The notes under the pieces were generated by a model that was given only the letters and a program-made list of their open reading frames with translations, was not told the DNA's origin and did no database searches. The translations under genes and the position numbers were made by a program. A DNA stretch of 64,000 nucleotides from Mycolicibacterium sp. TY81 (GTDB lineage Bacteria; Actinomycetota; Actinomycetes; Mycobacteriales; Mycobacteriaceae), in NCBI RefSeq assembly GCF_018326285.1, contig NZ_AP023362.1:4464001-4528000 (forward strand). The letters run 5' to 3'. This document shows positions 34,567-44,408 of the stretch, piece after piece (positions within the stretch are counted from its first letter, which is position 1; every line of letters begins with the position of its first letter).

Positions 34567-35321
34567 TCGGTGATCCCGGCCAGCGCCAGCAGGTGTTCGG
34601 TCTCGGGTCCTTTGACCAGCGCCGCGGCGGTTGCCAGATCCGTCGGCCCCAAGCCGTAGGACGGGCAGTCGCGGGCCAGCACGCACACGCCGCAGGCCGG
34701 GGTCCGGGAATGGCAGACGCGGCGGCCGTGGAAGATCACGCGGTGCGACAGCAGGGTCCACTCCTTGCGCGGGATCAGTTCCCCGACGGCGTGTTCCACC
34801 TTGACCGGGTCTTCCTCGGCCGTCCAGCGCCAGCGTCGCACCAGCCGGCCGAAGTGGGTGTCCACCGTGATGCCCGGGATGTCGAAGGCGTTGCCCAGGA
34901 TGACGTTGGCGGTCTTGCGGCCCACGCCGGGCAGCGTGACCAGCTCGTCCAGGGTGTCGGGCACCTCGCCGTCGAAGCGGGTGACCAGTGCCTGACCCAG
35001 CCCGATGATCGACGTCGCCTTGTTGCGGTAGAAGCCGGTGGGCCGGATCAGCTCCTCGAGTTCGGCGCGGTTGGCCTGCGCATAGTCCAGCGCCGTCGGG
35101 TATTTCGCGAACAGCGCCGGCGTCGTGAGGTTCACCCTCTTATCCGTGCACTGCGCCGACAGGATGGTGGCCACCGCCAACTCGAGCGGGTTGGTGAAAT
35201 CCAGCTCGCAATAGACATGCGGGAACGCCTGCGCCAGTTCACGATTCATTCGCCGAGCGCGACGCACCAGACCCAGGTGGGTTTCGTTGTCGAATTTTGC
35301 GGTGGATCGTCGCGCAGGCAC
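34563..35321 (-). CDS. nth: Endonuclease III
   Basis: 252 aa from GTG 35321; the open frame reaches 35393 but would overlap the divergent gene, and family length favours the shorter form. Helix-hairpin-helix [17 protein letters not shown] contains the catalytic Lys, and Asp is seen in TVDTHFGR. The [4Fe-4S] pattern C-x6-C-x2-C-x5-C is [17 protein letters not shown]. It removes oxidised pyrimidines and nicks abasic sites in base-excision repair (Rv3674c orthologue). It is the first gene of the minus-strand operon running to marP. Confidence 0.95.
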   Translation of the reverse strand: MPARRSTAKFDNETHLGLVRRARRMNRELAQAFPHVYCELDFTNPLELAVATILSAQCTDKRVNLTTPALFAKYPTALDYAQANRAELEELIRPTGFYRNKATSIIGLGQALVTRFDGEVPDTLDELVTLPGVGRKTANVILGNAFDIPGITVDTHFGRLVRRWRWTAEEDPVKVEHAVGELIPRKEWTLLSHRVIFHGRRVCHSRTPACGVCVLARDCPSYGLGPTDLATAAALVKGPETEHLLALAGITE

Positions 35322-35375
35322 GCCGGTAAGCGTACTGAGATAAGTCGGTAAGGATACTTTGACCGGCGTCGTTTC

Positions 35376-35765
35376 GTGATCACCCTGAGACATTCGGCGT
35401 GTTTACTTCTGCGTGTGTCCTGGTTGCTCGTAGTGTGCATTCCCGGGTTGCTCATGCTGGCAACCTTCGGGTTGAGCCGCCTGGAAGCCATGCTCGATAC
35501 GTCCAAGGAGACGTATACCGCGGCCGACGTCAAAGCCTTCGTCGACAAGGTGAAGACGGCGTGGTCGCAGCAGAGCGCAGCCGCGGGCACACTGCCGCAC
35601 CGATCGGCGCCCCGATTCGAGGAACCCCGTGCGCTGGCGGCCCCGTCGCCGACGCGCGACAACCCGCTCGGGGCCTTCGGTGAACCCGAATTACCCAGCC
35701 GCGCGTATGCCCACTATGCGAGCAATCCGCAATTTCGCGAGACTCGCCATGCGAATCGTGTGTAG
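35376..35765 (+). CDS. Small single-span membrane protein, Rv3675-like
   Basis: Up to 129 aa (GTG 35376); GTG 35412 is an alternative start that would begin directly at the membrane segment ([19 protein letters not shown]). After the helix comes a charged region ([20 protein letters not shown]) and a Pro/Ser-rich tail with no domain signature. It lies between nth (divergent) and crp, as Rv3675 does. Function is unknown. The conserved position next to crp does not by itself imply a shared role. Confidence 0.65.
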   Translation: MITLRHSACLLLRVSWLLVVCIPGLLMLATFGLSRLEAMLDTSKETYTAADVKAFVDKVKTAWSQQSAAAGTLPHRSAPRFEEPRALAAPSPTRDNPLGAFGEPELPSRAYAHYASNPQFRETRHANRV

Positions 35766-35868
35766 CGTGGCTGGTTGCGAAACGGCTTACCACTAGACTG
35801 ACTTTGTTAACCAGTTCACTGGCTAGCTTGCGCGCGTTTTTTATCACTCACCAGCCTTAGGGAGCAAC

Positions 35869-36543
35869 GTGGACGAGATCCTGGCGAGGGCCGGAATCTT
35901 CCAGGGTGTCGAGCCCACCGCGGTATCCGCACTGACCAAACAGCTGCAGCCTGTCGACTTTCCTCGCGGACACACCGTGTTCGCCGAAGGCGAGCCCGGC
36001 GACCGCCTATACATCATCATCTCCGGCAAGGTGAAGATCGGCCGCCGGTCGCCGGACGGCCGGGAGAACCTGCTGACGATCATGGGTCCGTCGGACATGT
36101 TCGGTGAGCTGTCGATCTTCGACCCGGGCCCCCGGACGTCGAGCGCCATCACGATCACCGAGGTGCGCGCCGTCTCGATGGACCGCGAAGCGCTGCGGGC
36201 GTGGATCGCGGACCGCCCGGAGATCGCCGAGCAGCTGCTGCGCGTGCTCGCCCGCCGGTTGCGCCGCACCAACAACAACCTGGCCGACCTGATCTTCACC
36301 GACGTGCCCGGTCGCGTGGCCAAGCAGCTGCTGCAGCTGGCCCAGCGGTTCGGCACGCAGGAGGGCGGCGCCCTGCGCGTCACCCACGACCTGACGCAGG
36401 AAGAGATCGCCCAGCTGGTCGGCGCCTCCCGCGAAACCGTGAACAAGGCACTCGCCGACTTCGCGCACCGCGGCTGGATCCGCCTGGAGGGCAAGAGCGT
36501 GCTGATCTCCGACTCGGAGCGTCTGGCCCGCCGAGCCCGCTAG
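35869..36543 (+). CDS. crp: cAMP receptor protein, global regulator
   Basis: 224 aa, identical in length to M. tuberculosis Crp (Rv3676). It starts at GTG 35869 after AGGGAGC. The N-terminal cyclic-nucleotide domain includes the phosphate-binding cassette [16 protein letters not shown] dimer helix ([20 protein letters not shown]) leads to the winged helix [22 protein letters not shown] with the recognition helix. It binds TGTGA-N6-TCACA type sites. A candidate site occurs at 26494 before Ms1, and the cAMP source at 4194 is also in the window. Confidence 0.96.
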   Translation: MDEILARAGIFQGVEPTAVSALTKQLQPVDFPRGHTVFAEGEPGDRLYIIISGKVKIGRRSPDGRENLLTIMGPSDMFGELSIFDPGPRTSSAITITEVRAVSMDREALRAWIADRPEIAEQLLRVLARRLRRTNNNLADLIFTDVPGRVAKQLLQLAQRFGTQEGGALRVTHDLTQEEIAQLVGASRETVNKALADFAHRGWIRLEGKSVLISDSERLARRAR

Positions 36544-36556
36544 TCCTCACACACAG

Positions 36557-36588
36557 ATGCCCCCGCACGCAGAGCGTGTCGGGGGCAT
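36557..36588. terminator. Bidirectional hairpin between crp and the MBL-fold gene
   Basis: ATGCCCCCG-CACGC and GCGTG-TCGGGGGCAT form a stem of about 14 bp with a 3-nt loop between two convergent genes. No T-run follows, which is common for mycobacterial terminators. Confidence 0.7.
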
Positions 36589-36604
36589 CTCGTATTCGGT
36601 GGCC

Positions 36605-37378
36605 CTAGGCCGTCCGTAGGTAGTCCAGCTGGGCCTGGACGGATTTCTCGGCGGCGTCCCACAGCTTCTGGTCGACGTCGGTGTAGACGTGCTCGACCAC
36701 CTGCCGTGCCGACGCCTCTTCACCGAGCACCTTCAGGGCGCCGCGCACCTGGTCCAGCCGTTCCTCCCGGTGCGCGAGGTACATGGCGGCCACCTCCGAC
36801 AGATCCGGCAGATCGGGACCGTGCCCCGGCAGGACGGTTCGTCCGCCCAGACCCTGCAGACGCCGCAGTGATTCCAGGTAGTCGCGCAGGCTGCCGTCTT
36901 CGTTGTCGATGACGGTGGTGCCGCGCCCCAGCACGGTGTCGGCGGTCAGGACGGCGTCATCGACGACGAACGACAGTGAATCCGCGGTGTGGCCGGGCGT
37001 CGCCATGACCGTGATCCGCAGGCCCGCGGCGTCGATCACCTCACCATCGGTGAGCGGTCCGCCGAGCCCGCGCAGGAAACCGCTGCCGACCGAGCGCACC
37101 ACTGCCCCGGTCAGGCCGACCAGCTTGTCGATGCCGCCGGTGTGGTCGTCGTGCTTGTGACTGATCAGCACCAGCGGGATCTTGCCCAGTGCCGCGATCC
37201 GCTCGAGGTGCGCATCGTCGTCGGGCCCCGGGTCGACGACGACCATCTCGTCACTACCGCGCCCGCGCAGCACCCAGGTGTTGGTGCCGTCGAGCGTCAT
37301 GATCCCCGGGTTGTCGCACAGCAGTACCGAGGCCGATTCGGTCACCGGCCTCAGCACGCCATACGCGGGGTGCGTCAT
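36605..37378 (-). CDS. MBL-fold metallohydrolase, Rv3677c-like
   Basis: 257 aa from GTG/ATG 37378 (MTHPAYGVLRPVTESA). The metallo-beta-lactamase metal motif is ISHKHDDHTGGI, followed by His in MATPGHTADSLSF, Asp in LTADTVLG and His in LPGHGPDL. The C-terminal helical domain (residues about 190-257) resembles LACTB2-type hydrolases, which act on RNA or thioesters; the substrate is not known. It overlaps the RidA-like gene as ATGA, so they form one operon. Confidence 0.88.
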   Translation of the reverse strand: MTHPAYGVLRPVTESASVLLCDNPGIMTLDGTNTWVLRGRGSDEMVVVDPGPDDDAHLERIAALGKIPLVLISHKHDDHTGGIDKLVGLTGAVVRSVGSGFLRGLGGPLTDGEVIDAAGLRITVMATPGHTADSLSFVVDDAVLTADTVLGRGTTVIDNEDGSLRDYLESLRRLQGLGGRTVLPGHGPDLPDLSEVAAMYLAHREERLDQVRGALKVLGEEASARQVVEHVYTDVDQKLWDAAEKSVQAQLDYLRTA

Positions 37379-37830
37379 GCAACCTCGACGATCAACTCCA
37401 CCTCGACCGGCGCATTCAGTGGCAACTCCGAGACGCCGACCGCCGAGCGGGCGTGCGCGCCGGCCGGGCCGAACACCTCGCCCAGCAATTCGGACGCACC
37501 GTTGATCACCGCGGGCTGGCCGTTGAAGCCCGGCGCCGAGGCGACGAAGCCGACGACCTTGACGATGCGCACCACCGAGTCGATGCCGACCAGCGCGTGC
37601 ACGGCGGCCAGCGCGTTGAGGCCGCAGGCCCGGGCCAGGGCCTTGCCGTCTTCGGCACTGACCTCGCCGCCGACCTTGCCCTCGGCCAGCAGACTGCCGG
37701 CCTGCATCGGCAGCTGGCCCGAGGTGTAGACGAGGTTTCCGGTCCGGACCGCGGGCACGTAAGCGGCAAGGGGCGCAACGACTTCCGGCAGCTCGATGCC
37801 CAGCTCGGCGAGCCGGTCGGAGACGCTCAC
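37375..37830 (-). CDS. RidA/YjgF-family protein, Rv3678c-like
   Basis: 151 aa. The RidA fold is visible in the N-terminal strand-loop (NLVYTSGQLPM), a central helix (ALARACGLNALAAVHALVG) and the C-terminal VEVELIVEVA strand. The usual catalytic Arg before the final strand (R-x-x-V) is represented by HARSAVGVSELPLNAPVEVE, matching the YjgF-like subgroup with NGASELL. RidA proteins deaminate reactive enamine/imine intermediates; activity here is uncertain. It overlaps genes on both sides (GTGA and ATGA). Confidence 0.85.
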   Translation of the reverse strand: MSVSDRLAELGIELPEVVAPLAAYVPAVRTGNLVYTSGQLPMQAGSLLAEGKVGGEVSAEDGKALARACGLNALAAVHALVGIDSVVRIVKVVGFVASAPGFNGQPAVINGASELLGEVFGPAGAHARSAVGVSELPLNAPVEVELIVEVA

Positions 37831-37988
37831 TTCGGCCGCTTCAGGTACGCGACGTGCTGCTCACCGCTGGGGTTGGCCAACACCGACACCAGCTCCCACC
37901 CGTCCTGGCCCCACTGGTCCAGGATCTGCTTGGTGGCGTGGATCAGCAACGGGACGGTGGCGTACTCCCACCGGGTCGGTTCGCTCAT
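37827..37988 (-). CDS. DUF4177-type small protein, Rv3678A-like
   Basis: 53 aa starting MSEPTRWEYATVPLL at ATG 37988. The pattern WEYATVP...WGQDGWELVSV is the DUF4177 signature. It is the first gene of the operon DUF4177 - RidA - MBL hydrolase. It is too short for most gene callers but clearly conserved in layout. Function is unknown. It is divergent from the ATPase gene at 38037 with 48 nt between, so the promoters face each other closely. Confidence 0.8.
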   Translation of the reverse strand: MSEPTRWEYATVPLLIHATKQILDQWGQDGWELVSVLANPSGEQHVAYLKRPK

Positions 37989-38036
37989 GTCGCCGAGCTT
38001 ATCGGCCGAGGGGTACCGCATGGTTAACATGCTGGG

Positions 38037-39077
38037 GTGACCTCCGAATCGACGGGCCGAACCCATACCGGTTGGCCCGCGCGCCTGGATCAGGCGCGCC
38101 TCCATTTCGTCACCGGCAAGGGCGGTACCGGCAAAACCACCGTCGCCGCCGCGCTGGCGCTGGCGCTGGCCGCCGGCGGCCGCAGCGTCCTGCTGGTCGA
38201 GGTCGAGGGGCGGCAGGGCATCGCCCAGCTTTTCGACGTGCCACCGCTGCCGTACGGGGAGCAGAAGATCGCCACCGCCGAGGGCGGCGGGCTGGTCAAC
38301 GCGCTGGCCATCGACACCGAGGCCGCGTTCCTGGAATACCTGGACATGTTCTACAACCTCGGCATCGCCGGCCGCGCCATGAAGCGCATCGGTGCGGTCG
38401 AGTTCGCCACCACGATCGCACCCGGCCTGCGTGACGTGCTGCTCACCGGCAAGATCAAAGAGGTCGTGGTCCGCAACGGCAAGACCGCCAAGGAGCTCAA
38501 GGGGCAGCGCCCCTACGACGCCGTCGTGGTCGACGCCCCGCCGACGGGCCGCATCTCGCGCTTCCTCGACGTCACCAAGGCCGTCTCCGATCTCGCCAAG
38601 GGCGGGCCCGTGCACTCCCAGGCCGACGGCGTCGTGAAACTGCTGCACTCGGAGCTCACCGCCATCCACCTGGTCACGCTGCTGGAGGCGCTGCCGGTGC
38701 AGGAGACGCTGGAGGCCATCGAGGAGTTGCGGGAGCTCGACCTCCCGATCGGCAGCGTCATCGTCAACCGCAACATCCCGGCGTACCTGTCGCAGGATGA
38801 TCTGGCGAAGGCCGCCGAGGGCGTCATCGACGCCGACGCGGTCCGCGCCGGGTTGGCCGACGCCGGAATCACGTTGTCCGACACCGACTTCGCCGGACTC
38901 CTCACCGAAACCATCCAGCACGCGACGCGCATGATGGCGCGCGCCGAGAGCGCCGAGGCGCTGGACGCCCTCGAAGTGCCCCGCCTCGAACTGCCCGCCC
39001 TGCCCGACGGGGTCGACCTGGGCAGCCTGTACGAACTCGCCGAAGCACTCGAGCAGCAAGGGGTTGGCACCAAATGA
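38037..39077 (+). CDS. Get3/ArsA-like ATPase A, Rv3679-like
   Basis: 346 aa from GTG 38037. The deviant Walker A of Get3/ArsA type is [16 protein letters not shown] with the signature Lys. Switch I contains VEVEGRQGI and Walker B-like [11 protein letters not shown]. It pairs with the next gene, whose start overlaps its stop (ATGA). In M. tuberculosis Rv3679 and Rv3680 form a complex that protects cells from glycerol and nitric oxide toxicity. No arsenic or tail-anchor receptor genes are nearby, so the cargo is unknown. Confidence 0.9.
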   Translation: MTSESTGRTHTGWPARLDQARLHFVTGKGGTGKTTVAAALALALAAGGRSVLLVEVEGRQGIAQLFDVPPLPYGEQKIATAEGGGLVNALAIDTEAAFLEYLDMFYNLGIAGRAMKRIGAVEFATTIAPGLRDVLLTGKIKEVVVRNGKTAKELKGQRPYDAVVVDAPPTGRISRFLDVTKAVSDLAKGGPVHSQADGVVKLLHSELTAIHLVTLLEALPVQETLEAIEELRELDLPIGSVIVNRNIPAYLSQDDLAKAAEGVIDADAVRAGLADAGITLSDTDFAGLLTETIQHATRMMARAESAEALDALEVPRLELPALPDGVDLGSLYELAEALEQQGVGTK

Positions 39078-40210
39078 GCGGCAAACCCTTGAAGCTGGAC
39101 ATGCACACGATCCTGTCGGACACCGCGAACCGCGTCGTGGTGTGCTGCGGCGCAGGCGGCGTCGGCAAGACCACGACGGCCGCCGCGATGGCCCTGCGGG
39201 CCGCCGAGTACGGCCGCACCGTCGTGGTGCTGACCATCGACCCCGCCAAGCGCCTGGCGCAGGCCCTCGGCATCAAGGACCTCGGCAACACCCCGCAGCG
39301 GGTGCCGCTGGCTCCTGAGGTACCGGGCGAGCTCTACGCGATGATGCTGGACATGCGCCGCACCTTCGACGAGATGGTGGTGCAGTACTCCGGCGAGGAC
39401 CGCGCCGACGCGATCTTGGAGAACCAGTTCTACCAAACCGTCGCGACGTCGCTCTCCGGCACGCAGGAGTACATGGCGATGGAGAAGCTCGGCCAGCTGC
39501 TGGCCGAGGACAAGTGGGATCTGGTCGTCGTCGACACCCCGCCGTCGCGCAACGCGCTGGACTTCCTGGACGCCCCGAAGCGGCTGGGCAACTTCATGGA
39601 CAGCCGCCTGTGGCGGCTGCTGCTGGGGCCCGGGCGCGGCATCGGCCGCCTGGTCACCGGGGCCATGGGCCTGGCGATGAAGGCGCTGTCCACGGTGCTG
39701 GGTTCGCAGATGCTCTCCGACGCCGCCGGTTTCGTGCAGTCCCTGGACGCGACGTTCGGCGGGTTCCGCGAGAAGGCCGACCGCACCTACGAACTGCTCA
39801 AGCGCCCCGGCACCCGGTTCGTCGTGGTCTCGGCCGCCGAGCCCGACGCGCTGCGCGAGGCGTCGTTCTTCGTCGATCGGTTGTCGCAGGAGCAGATGCC
39901 GCTGGCCGGCCTGATCCTCAACCGCACCCATCCGATGCTGTGCGACCTGACCGCCGATGCGGCGGACGAGGCCGCGGCCAAGCTGGAGCAGTCCGGTCAG
40001 GACGCCGATGCGCTGGCCGCTGCGACGCTGCGGATCCACGCGAATCGCACCGTCATCTCCAAACGTGAGGTGCGGCTGCTGTCGCGGTTCACCGGGGCCA
40101 ACCCGCATGTGGCGCTGGTGGGCGTGCCGTCATTGCCGTTCGAGGTGTCAGACCTCGAGGCGCTGCGGGCCATCGCTGATCAGATCACGGGCGACATCGT
40201 CAAGGCGTAA
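39074..40210 (+). CDS. Get3/ArsA-like ATPase B, Rv3680-like
   Basis: 378 aa starting [16 protein letters not shown]. The P-loop is [18 protein letters not shown], switch [14 protein letters not shown], Walker [19 protein letters not shown] hydrophobic Met/Leu-rich region (residues about 180-220, [21 protein letters not shown]) resembles the client-binding helices of Get3. With the upstream Rv3679-like protein it should form a heteromer. It is followed by a hairpin terminator at 40229, so the two genes make up the whole operon. Confidence 0.9.
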   Translation: MSGKPLKLDMHTILSDTANRVVVCCGAGGVGKTTTAAAMALRAAEYGRTVVVLTIDPAKRLAQALGIKDLGNTPQRVPLAPEVPGELYAMMLDMRRTFDEMVVQYSGEDRADAILENQFYQTVATSLSGTQEYMAMEKLGQLLAEDKWDLVVVDTPPSRNALDFLDAPKRLGNFMDSRLWRLLLGPGRGIGRLVTGAMGLAMKALSTVLGSQMLSDAAGFVQSLDATFGGFREKADRTYELLKRPGTRFVVVSAAEPDALREASFFVDRLSQEQMPLAGLILNRTHPMLCDLTADAADEAAAKLEQSGQDADALAAATLRIHANRTVISKREVRLLSRFTGANPHVALVGVPSLPFEVSDLEALRAIADQITGDIVKA

Positions 40211-40228
40211 GCCCGGCCCGAACAACGG

Positions 40229-40252
40229 AAGTCCGCAGAGAACTGCGGACTT
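40229..40252. terminator. Convergent terminator between the ATPase pair and whiB4
   Basis: AAGTCCGCAG-AGAA-CTGCGGACTT is a perfect 10-bp stem with a tetraloop between converging genes. It is usable on both strands. Confidence 0.85.
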
Positions 40253-40271
40253 CTGTTGTGCCAGAAGGAAA

Positions 40272-40637
40272 TCAGACCGCGTTGCGGTGCTTGCGCTGGG
40301 TCGCGAAGAACTCGGCCCAGGACACCACCTCGGGGTGCTGCTTGAGAAGGGCGCGGCGCTGACGCTCGGTCATGCCGCCCCACACGCCGAACTCGACGCG
40401 GTTGTCGAGGGCGTCGGCGCCGCACTCGACGATCACCGGGCAATGCCGGCAGATGACTGCGGCCTTGCGCTGCGCGGCGCCCCGGACGAACAGCTCGTCG
40501 GGGTCGGCCTGCCGGCATCGGGCCTGCGAAACCCAGGCGATCCTGGCTTCGGCTTCAGGTTGGACCACACCCTGCATCGCGCCGTTTCCGGCCTTGGGAG
40601 CGATTGTCGCGCGAACTACTGGCTGTGTACCTGTCAC
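40272..40637 (-). CDS. whiB4: WhiB-family iron-sulphur regulator WhiB4
   Basis: 121 aa from GTG 40637 (MTGTQPVVR), preceded by AAGGG at 8 nt; its N-terminus resembles M. tuberculosis WhiB4 (Rv3681c). The four cluster cysteines are ARCRQAD, then C-x2-C-x5-C (CRHCPVIVEC). The WhiB turn GVWGGMTERQRRALL and a basic C-terminus follow. WhiB4 is a [4Fe-4S] sensor of oxygen and oxidative stress that condenses DNA and represses transcription. The partner gene ponA2 is divergent, 281 nt away. Confidence 0.95.
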   Translation of the reverse strand: MTGTQPVVRATIAPKAGNGAMQGVVQPEAEARIAWVSQARCRQADPDELFVRGAAQRKAAVICRHCPVIVECGADALDNRVEFGVWGGMTERQRRALLKQHPEVVSWAEFFATQRKHRNAV

Positions 40638-40918
40638 CAGCGATCCCTTCGTCACACCGTCTCCCGACGGCCGAGTCCTCCCGAGTAGATCACTGATGCG
40701 ATCTACGCCACATTGCGGCTAGTAGTGTTACCTAGATCGCATTGTGTGTTCAAGTTAGGTGGTCAGGGGCCTATTGCGCAATGGTTCTGGGGCCGCTTTT
40801 TTGGGACGTGTGTCCAAACGTTAATTTTTGCCCGTGTCGCAGCCCCCTAGATGCCCTGAGGACGTGGTAATCGACCAGCACTCAGCTGCTGGCCACCACG
40901 GTCGCTAGGCTGTACCCC

Positions 40919-43354
40919 ATGTCCGAGCGACCGCAGAACCGTCCGCCGACCGCGGTCACCGTCATCAAGATGACGTGGTGCGTTCTGCTCGCCAGCGTCG
41001 TGCTCGCCGCGATGATGTTCCCGCTCATCGGGGGTGTCGGACTGATGTCCAACCGGGCATCCGACGTCGTGGCCAACGGTTCGGCCCAGTTGGTCGAAGG
41101 TGATGCGCCCGCCGTGTCCACGATGGTCGACGCCAAGGGCAACCCCATCGCGTGGCTGTATTCGCAGCGCCGCTTCGAGGTGCCGAGCGATCAGATCGCC
41201 AACACGATGAAGCTGGCCATCGTCTCGATCGAGGACAAACGGTTTGCCGAGCACAACGGGGTTGACTGGAAGGGCACCCTGACGGGCCTGTCTGGCTACA
41301 TGTCGGGTTCGGCCGATACGCGCGGTGGATCCACCATCGAGCAGCAGTACGTGAAGAACTACCAGCTGCTCGTGGTCGCGCAGAGCGACGCCGAGCGACG
41401 GGCCGCCATCGAGACCACCCCGGCGCGCAAGCTGCGCGAGATCCGCATGGCGCTGACCCTGGACAAGACGTTCACGAAGTCCGAGATCCTGACGCGCTAC
41501 CTGAACCTGGTGTCCTTCGGTAACGGCGCGTTCGGCATCCAGGACGCCGCGCAGACGTACTTCGGCATCAACGCCAACCAGCTGAACTGGCAGCAGGCGG
41601 CGCTGCTCGCCGGCATGGTGCAGTCGACCAGCGGACTGGATCCGTACGTCAACCCCGACGGCGCCCTGGCACGTCGAAACCTGGTGCTGGACACCATGAT
41701 CCAGAACGTGCCCCAGGAAGCCGAGGCCCTGCGCGCCGCCAAGGCCGAGCCGCTCGGCATCCTGCCGCAGCCCAACCAGCTGCCCCGCGGCTGCATCGCC
41801 GCCGGCGACCGCGCCTTCTTCTGCGACTACGTGCTCGACTACCTGTCGAAGGCCGGCATCAGCAAGGACCAGGTGGCCAAGGGCGGCTACCTGATCCGCA
41901 CGACCATCGACCCGGACATCCAGAACTCGGTCAAGTCGTCGATCGACGGCATCGCGTCCCCGTCCATCGACGGCATCGCCAGCGTCATGAGCGTCATCCG
42001 TCCCGGCAAGGACAACCACCAGGTGGTGGCGATGGCCAGCAACCGGACCTACGGCCTGAACACCGCGGCCGGGGAAACCATGCAGCCACAACCATTTTCA
42101 TTGGTGGGTGACGGCGCCGGCTCCATCTTCAAGCTGTTCACCACGGCGGCCGCCATGGACATGGGCATGGGCATCAACGCGCAGCTCGACGTGCCCGGCC
42201 GGTTCGAGGCCAAGGGCCTCGGCAGCGGTGGCGCCAAGGGCTGCCCCAAGGACAAGTGGTGCGTCGAGAACGACGGCCGCTACCGGGGCAGCATGAACAT
42301 CACCGACGCGCTGGCGTCGTCGCCCAACACCGGCTTCGCCAAGCTGATCTCACAGATCGGCGTCCCGCGGACCGTCGACATGGCGGTCAAGCTGGGACTG
42401 CGGTCCTACGCGGCGCCGGGCACCGCCCGCCCGTACGACCCGAACAGCAACGAGAGCCTGGCCGACTTCATCAAGCGGCAGAACATCGGCTCGTTCACCC
42501 TTGGGCCGTTCGAGGTCAACGCCCTCGAACTGTCGAACGTCGCGGCCACGCTGGCGTCGGGCGGCACCTGGTGCCCGCCCAACCCGGTGGACAAGGTGTT
42601 CGACCGGCACGGCAACGAGGTCTCGGTGACCACCCAGACCTGTGAGCAGGCGGTGCCCGAGGGCCTTGCCAACACGCTGGCCAACGCGATGAACAAGGAC
42701 GCCGTCAGCGGTACCGGCGCGGGCGCCGCGCAGTCGGTCGGCTGGACGTTCCCGATGTCCGGAAAGACGGGCACCACCGAGGCCCACCGGTCGTCGGCGT
42801 TCCTCGGCTTCACCAGTGCCTACGCCGCCGCCAACTACATCTACGACGACTCCACCACGCCGTCGGACCTGTGTTCCTACCCGCTGCGCCAGTGCGGCCG
42901 CGGTGACCTCTACGGCGGCCACGAGCCGGCCCGCACGTGGTTCACCGCGATGAAGCAGTTCACGCCGCCCAACGTGGTGATGCCGCCGACCGACCCGCGC
43001 TACGTCGACGGTGGGCCGGGCTCCAAGGTGCCGAGCGTCGCGGGCATGGACCTCGACCTGGCGCAGAACCGCATCAAGGAAGCCGGCTTCCAGTTGTCCG
43101 CGCAGCCGTCGTGGGTCAACAGCACCGCGCCATCGGGTCAGGTCGTCGGCACCTCGCCGTCGGGTCAGACCATCCCCGGCTCGATCATCACGATCCAGGT
43201 CAGCAACGGCATCGCGCCGCCGCCTCCGCCGCCACCGCCGGTGGGGATTCCGGGCATCGACGGCCTGCCGCCGGTGCAGATCGGGTCGACCGTCGTGGAG
43301 ATTCCGGGCCTGCCGCCCATCACCGTGCCGGTCCTCGGTCCCCCGCCCCCATAG
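40919..43354 (+). CDS. ponA2: Bifunctional class A penicillin-binding protein PonA2 (PBP2)
   Basis: 811 aa (M. tuberculosis PonA2, Rv3682, is 810). A short cytoplasmic start and one membrane helix (residues 18-45) precede a glycosyltransferase domain with EDKRFAEHNGVDWKG and RGGSTIEQQYVKN. The transpeptidase shows S-x-x-K (GSIFKLFT), S-x-N (SSPNTG) and K-T-G (SGKTGTTEA). A PASTA domain (SKVPSVAGMDLDLAQNRI) and a Pro-rich tail end the protein. It polymerises and cross-links peptidoglycan and matters for stress survival. Residues around 341-356 contain a duplicated SIDGIAS. Confidence 0.96.
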   Translation: MSERPQNRPPTAVTVIKMTWCVLLASVVLAAMMFPLIGGVGLMSNRASDVVANGSAQLVEGDAPAVSTMVDAKGNPIAWLYSQRRFEVPSDQIANTMKLAIVSIEDKRFAEHNGVDWKGTLTGLSGYMSGSADTRGGSTIEQQYVKNYQLLVVAQSDAERRAAIETTPARKLREIRMALTLDKTFTKSEILTRYLNLVSFGNGAFGIQDAAQTYFGINANQLNWQQAALLAGMVQSTSGLDPYVNPDGALARRNLVLDTMIQNVPQEAEALRAAKAEPLGILPQPNQLPRGCIAAGDRAFFCDYVLDYLSKAGISKDQVAKGGYLIRTTIDPDIQNSVKSSIDGIASPSIDGIASVMSVIRPGKDNHQVVAMASNRTYGLNTAAGETMQPQPFSLVGDGAGSIFKLFTTAAAMDMGMGINAQLDVPGRFEAKGLGSGGAKGCPKDKWCVENDGRYRGSMNITDALASSPNTGFAKLISQIGVPRTVDMAVKLGLRSYAAPGTARPYDPNSNESLADFIKRQNIGSFTLGPFEVNALELSNVAATLASGGTWCPPNPVDKVFDRHGNEVSVTTQTCEQAVPEGLANTLANAMNKDAVSGTGAGAAQSVGWTFPMSGKTGTTEAHRSSAFLGFTSAYAAANYIYDDSTTPSDLCSYPLRQCGRGDLYGGHEPARTWFTAMKQFTPPNVVMPPTDPRYVDGGPGSKVPSVAGMDLDLAQNRIKEAGFQLSAQPSWVNSTAPSGQVVGTSPSGQTIPGSIITIQVSNGIAPPPPPPPPVGIPGIDGLPPVQIGSTVVEIPGLPPITVPVLGPPPP

Positions 43355-43457
43355 GCCGGGCCGAAACCTCAGAACGACCTAAGCCAACCCTGTGGGCTTT
43401 CTAACGATGACCAGCGACAACGGGCCAATCACCGCGCTGAGCAAGTAGGCTGCCTGC

Positions 43458-44408
43458 ATGTCTGCCATCGCCCGCAACGCAGCCGTCACCGTCGCCGGAA
43501 CCCTGGCCGCGGGCCTCGCCTACGCCTCGCTCATTGAGCGCAACGCGTTCGTGGTCCGCGAGGTCACCATGCCGGTGCTGACGCCCGGATCGTCGCCGCT
43601 GCGGGTGCTGCATCTGAGTGATCTGCACATGATGCCGGCGCAGCGCCGCAAGCAGGCGTGGCTGCGCGAGCTGGCCCGCTGGGAGCCCGATCTGGTGGTC
43701 AACACCGGTGACAACCTCTCGCACCCGAAGTCGGTGCCGGCCGTGGTGCAGGCGATGGGCGATCTGCTGGCGGTGCCCGGGGTGTTCGTGTTCGGCAGCA
43801 ACGACTACTTCGCGCCGAAGCCGAAGAACCCCGCCAACTACCTGTTCAGCAAGCACAAGCGGATCACCGGACGGCCGCTGCCGTGGCAGGACCTGCGCGC
43901 GGCGTTCACCGAGCGCGGCTGGCTGGACATGACGCACACCCGCCGTGAGATCGAGGTCAACGGGCAGCTCATCGCCGTCGCCGGCGTCGACGATCCGCAC
44001 CTCAACCGCGACCGCTACGACACCATCGCCGGACGGCCCAACCCGGCAGCCAACCTGTCGCTGGGCGTCACCCACGCGCCGTACACCCGCGTGCTGGACC
44101 GCTTCGCCGAGGACGGCTACCAGCTGGTGCTGGCCGGCCACACGCACGGCGGGCAGCTGTGCGTGCCGTTCTACGGCGCGCTGGTGACCAACTGCGACAT
44201 CGACACCTCCCGCGTGAAGGGCCCGTCGCGCTGGGGCGCCCACACGCAGCTGCACGTGTCCGCCGGCATGGGCACCTCGCCGTACACGCCGGTGCGCTTC
44301 TGCTGCCGGCCCGAGGTGACGCTGCTGACCCTGGTGGCCGCCCCGACGGGCGGCGGGCACGCCGGTATCGGCGCCGACATGACGCAGCCGGCCGTCTCGG
44401 CGCGGTGA
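43458..44408 (+). CDS. Metallophosphoesterase (YkuE/calcineurin type), Rv3683-like
   Basis: 316 aa. An N-terminal membrane/signal segment ([18 protein letters not shown]) is followed by the metallophosphoesterase motifs LHLSDLHM (D-x-H), NTGDNLS (G-D-N), FGSNDYF (G-N-D variant), THAPYTR (H) and LAGHTHGGQ (G-H-x-H). These ligate two metal ions. The hydrolysed phosphate ester is unknown; some homologues act on lipids such as UDP-diacylglucosamine-like substrates. It overlaps cds1 as GTGA, so the two are cotranslated. Confidence 0.88.
   Translation: MSAIARNAAVTVAGTLAAGLAYASLIERNAFVVREVTMPVLTPGSSPLRVLHLSDLHMMPAQRRKQAWLRELARWEPDLVVNTGDNLSHPKSVPAVVQAMGDLLAVPGVFVFGSNDYFAPKPKNPANYLFSKHKRITGRPLPWQDLRAAFTERGWLDMTHTRREIEVNGQLIAVAGVDDPHLNRDRYDTIAGRPNPAANLSLGVTHAPYTRVLDRFAEDGYQLVLAGHTHGGQLCVPFYGALVTNCDIDTSRVKGPSRWGAHTQLHVSAGMGTSPYTPVRFCCRPEVTLLTLVAAPTGGGHAGIGADMTQPAVSAR

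Noticed and set aside
40773..40782. Palindrome ATTGCGCAAT between whiB4 and ponA2
   Set aside because: Perfect but short; no known regulator matches and it occurs alone, so chance is likely.
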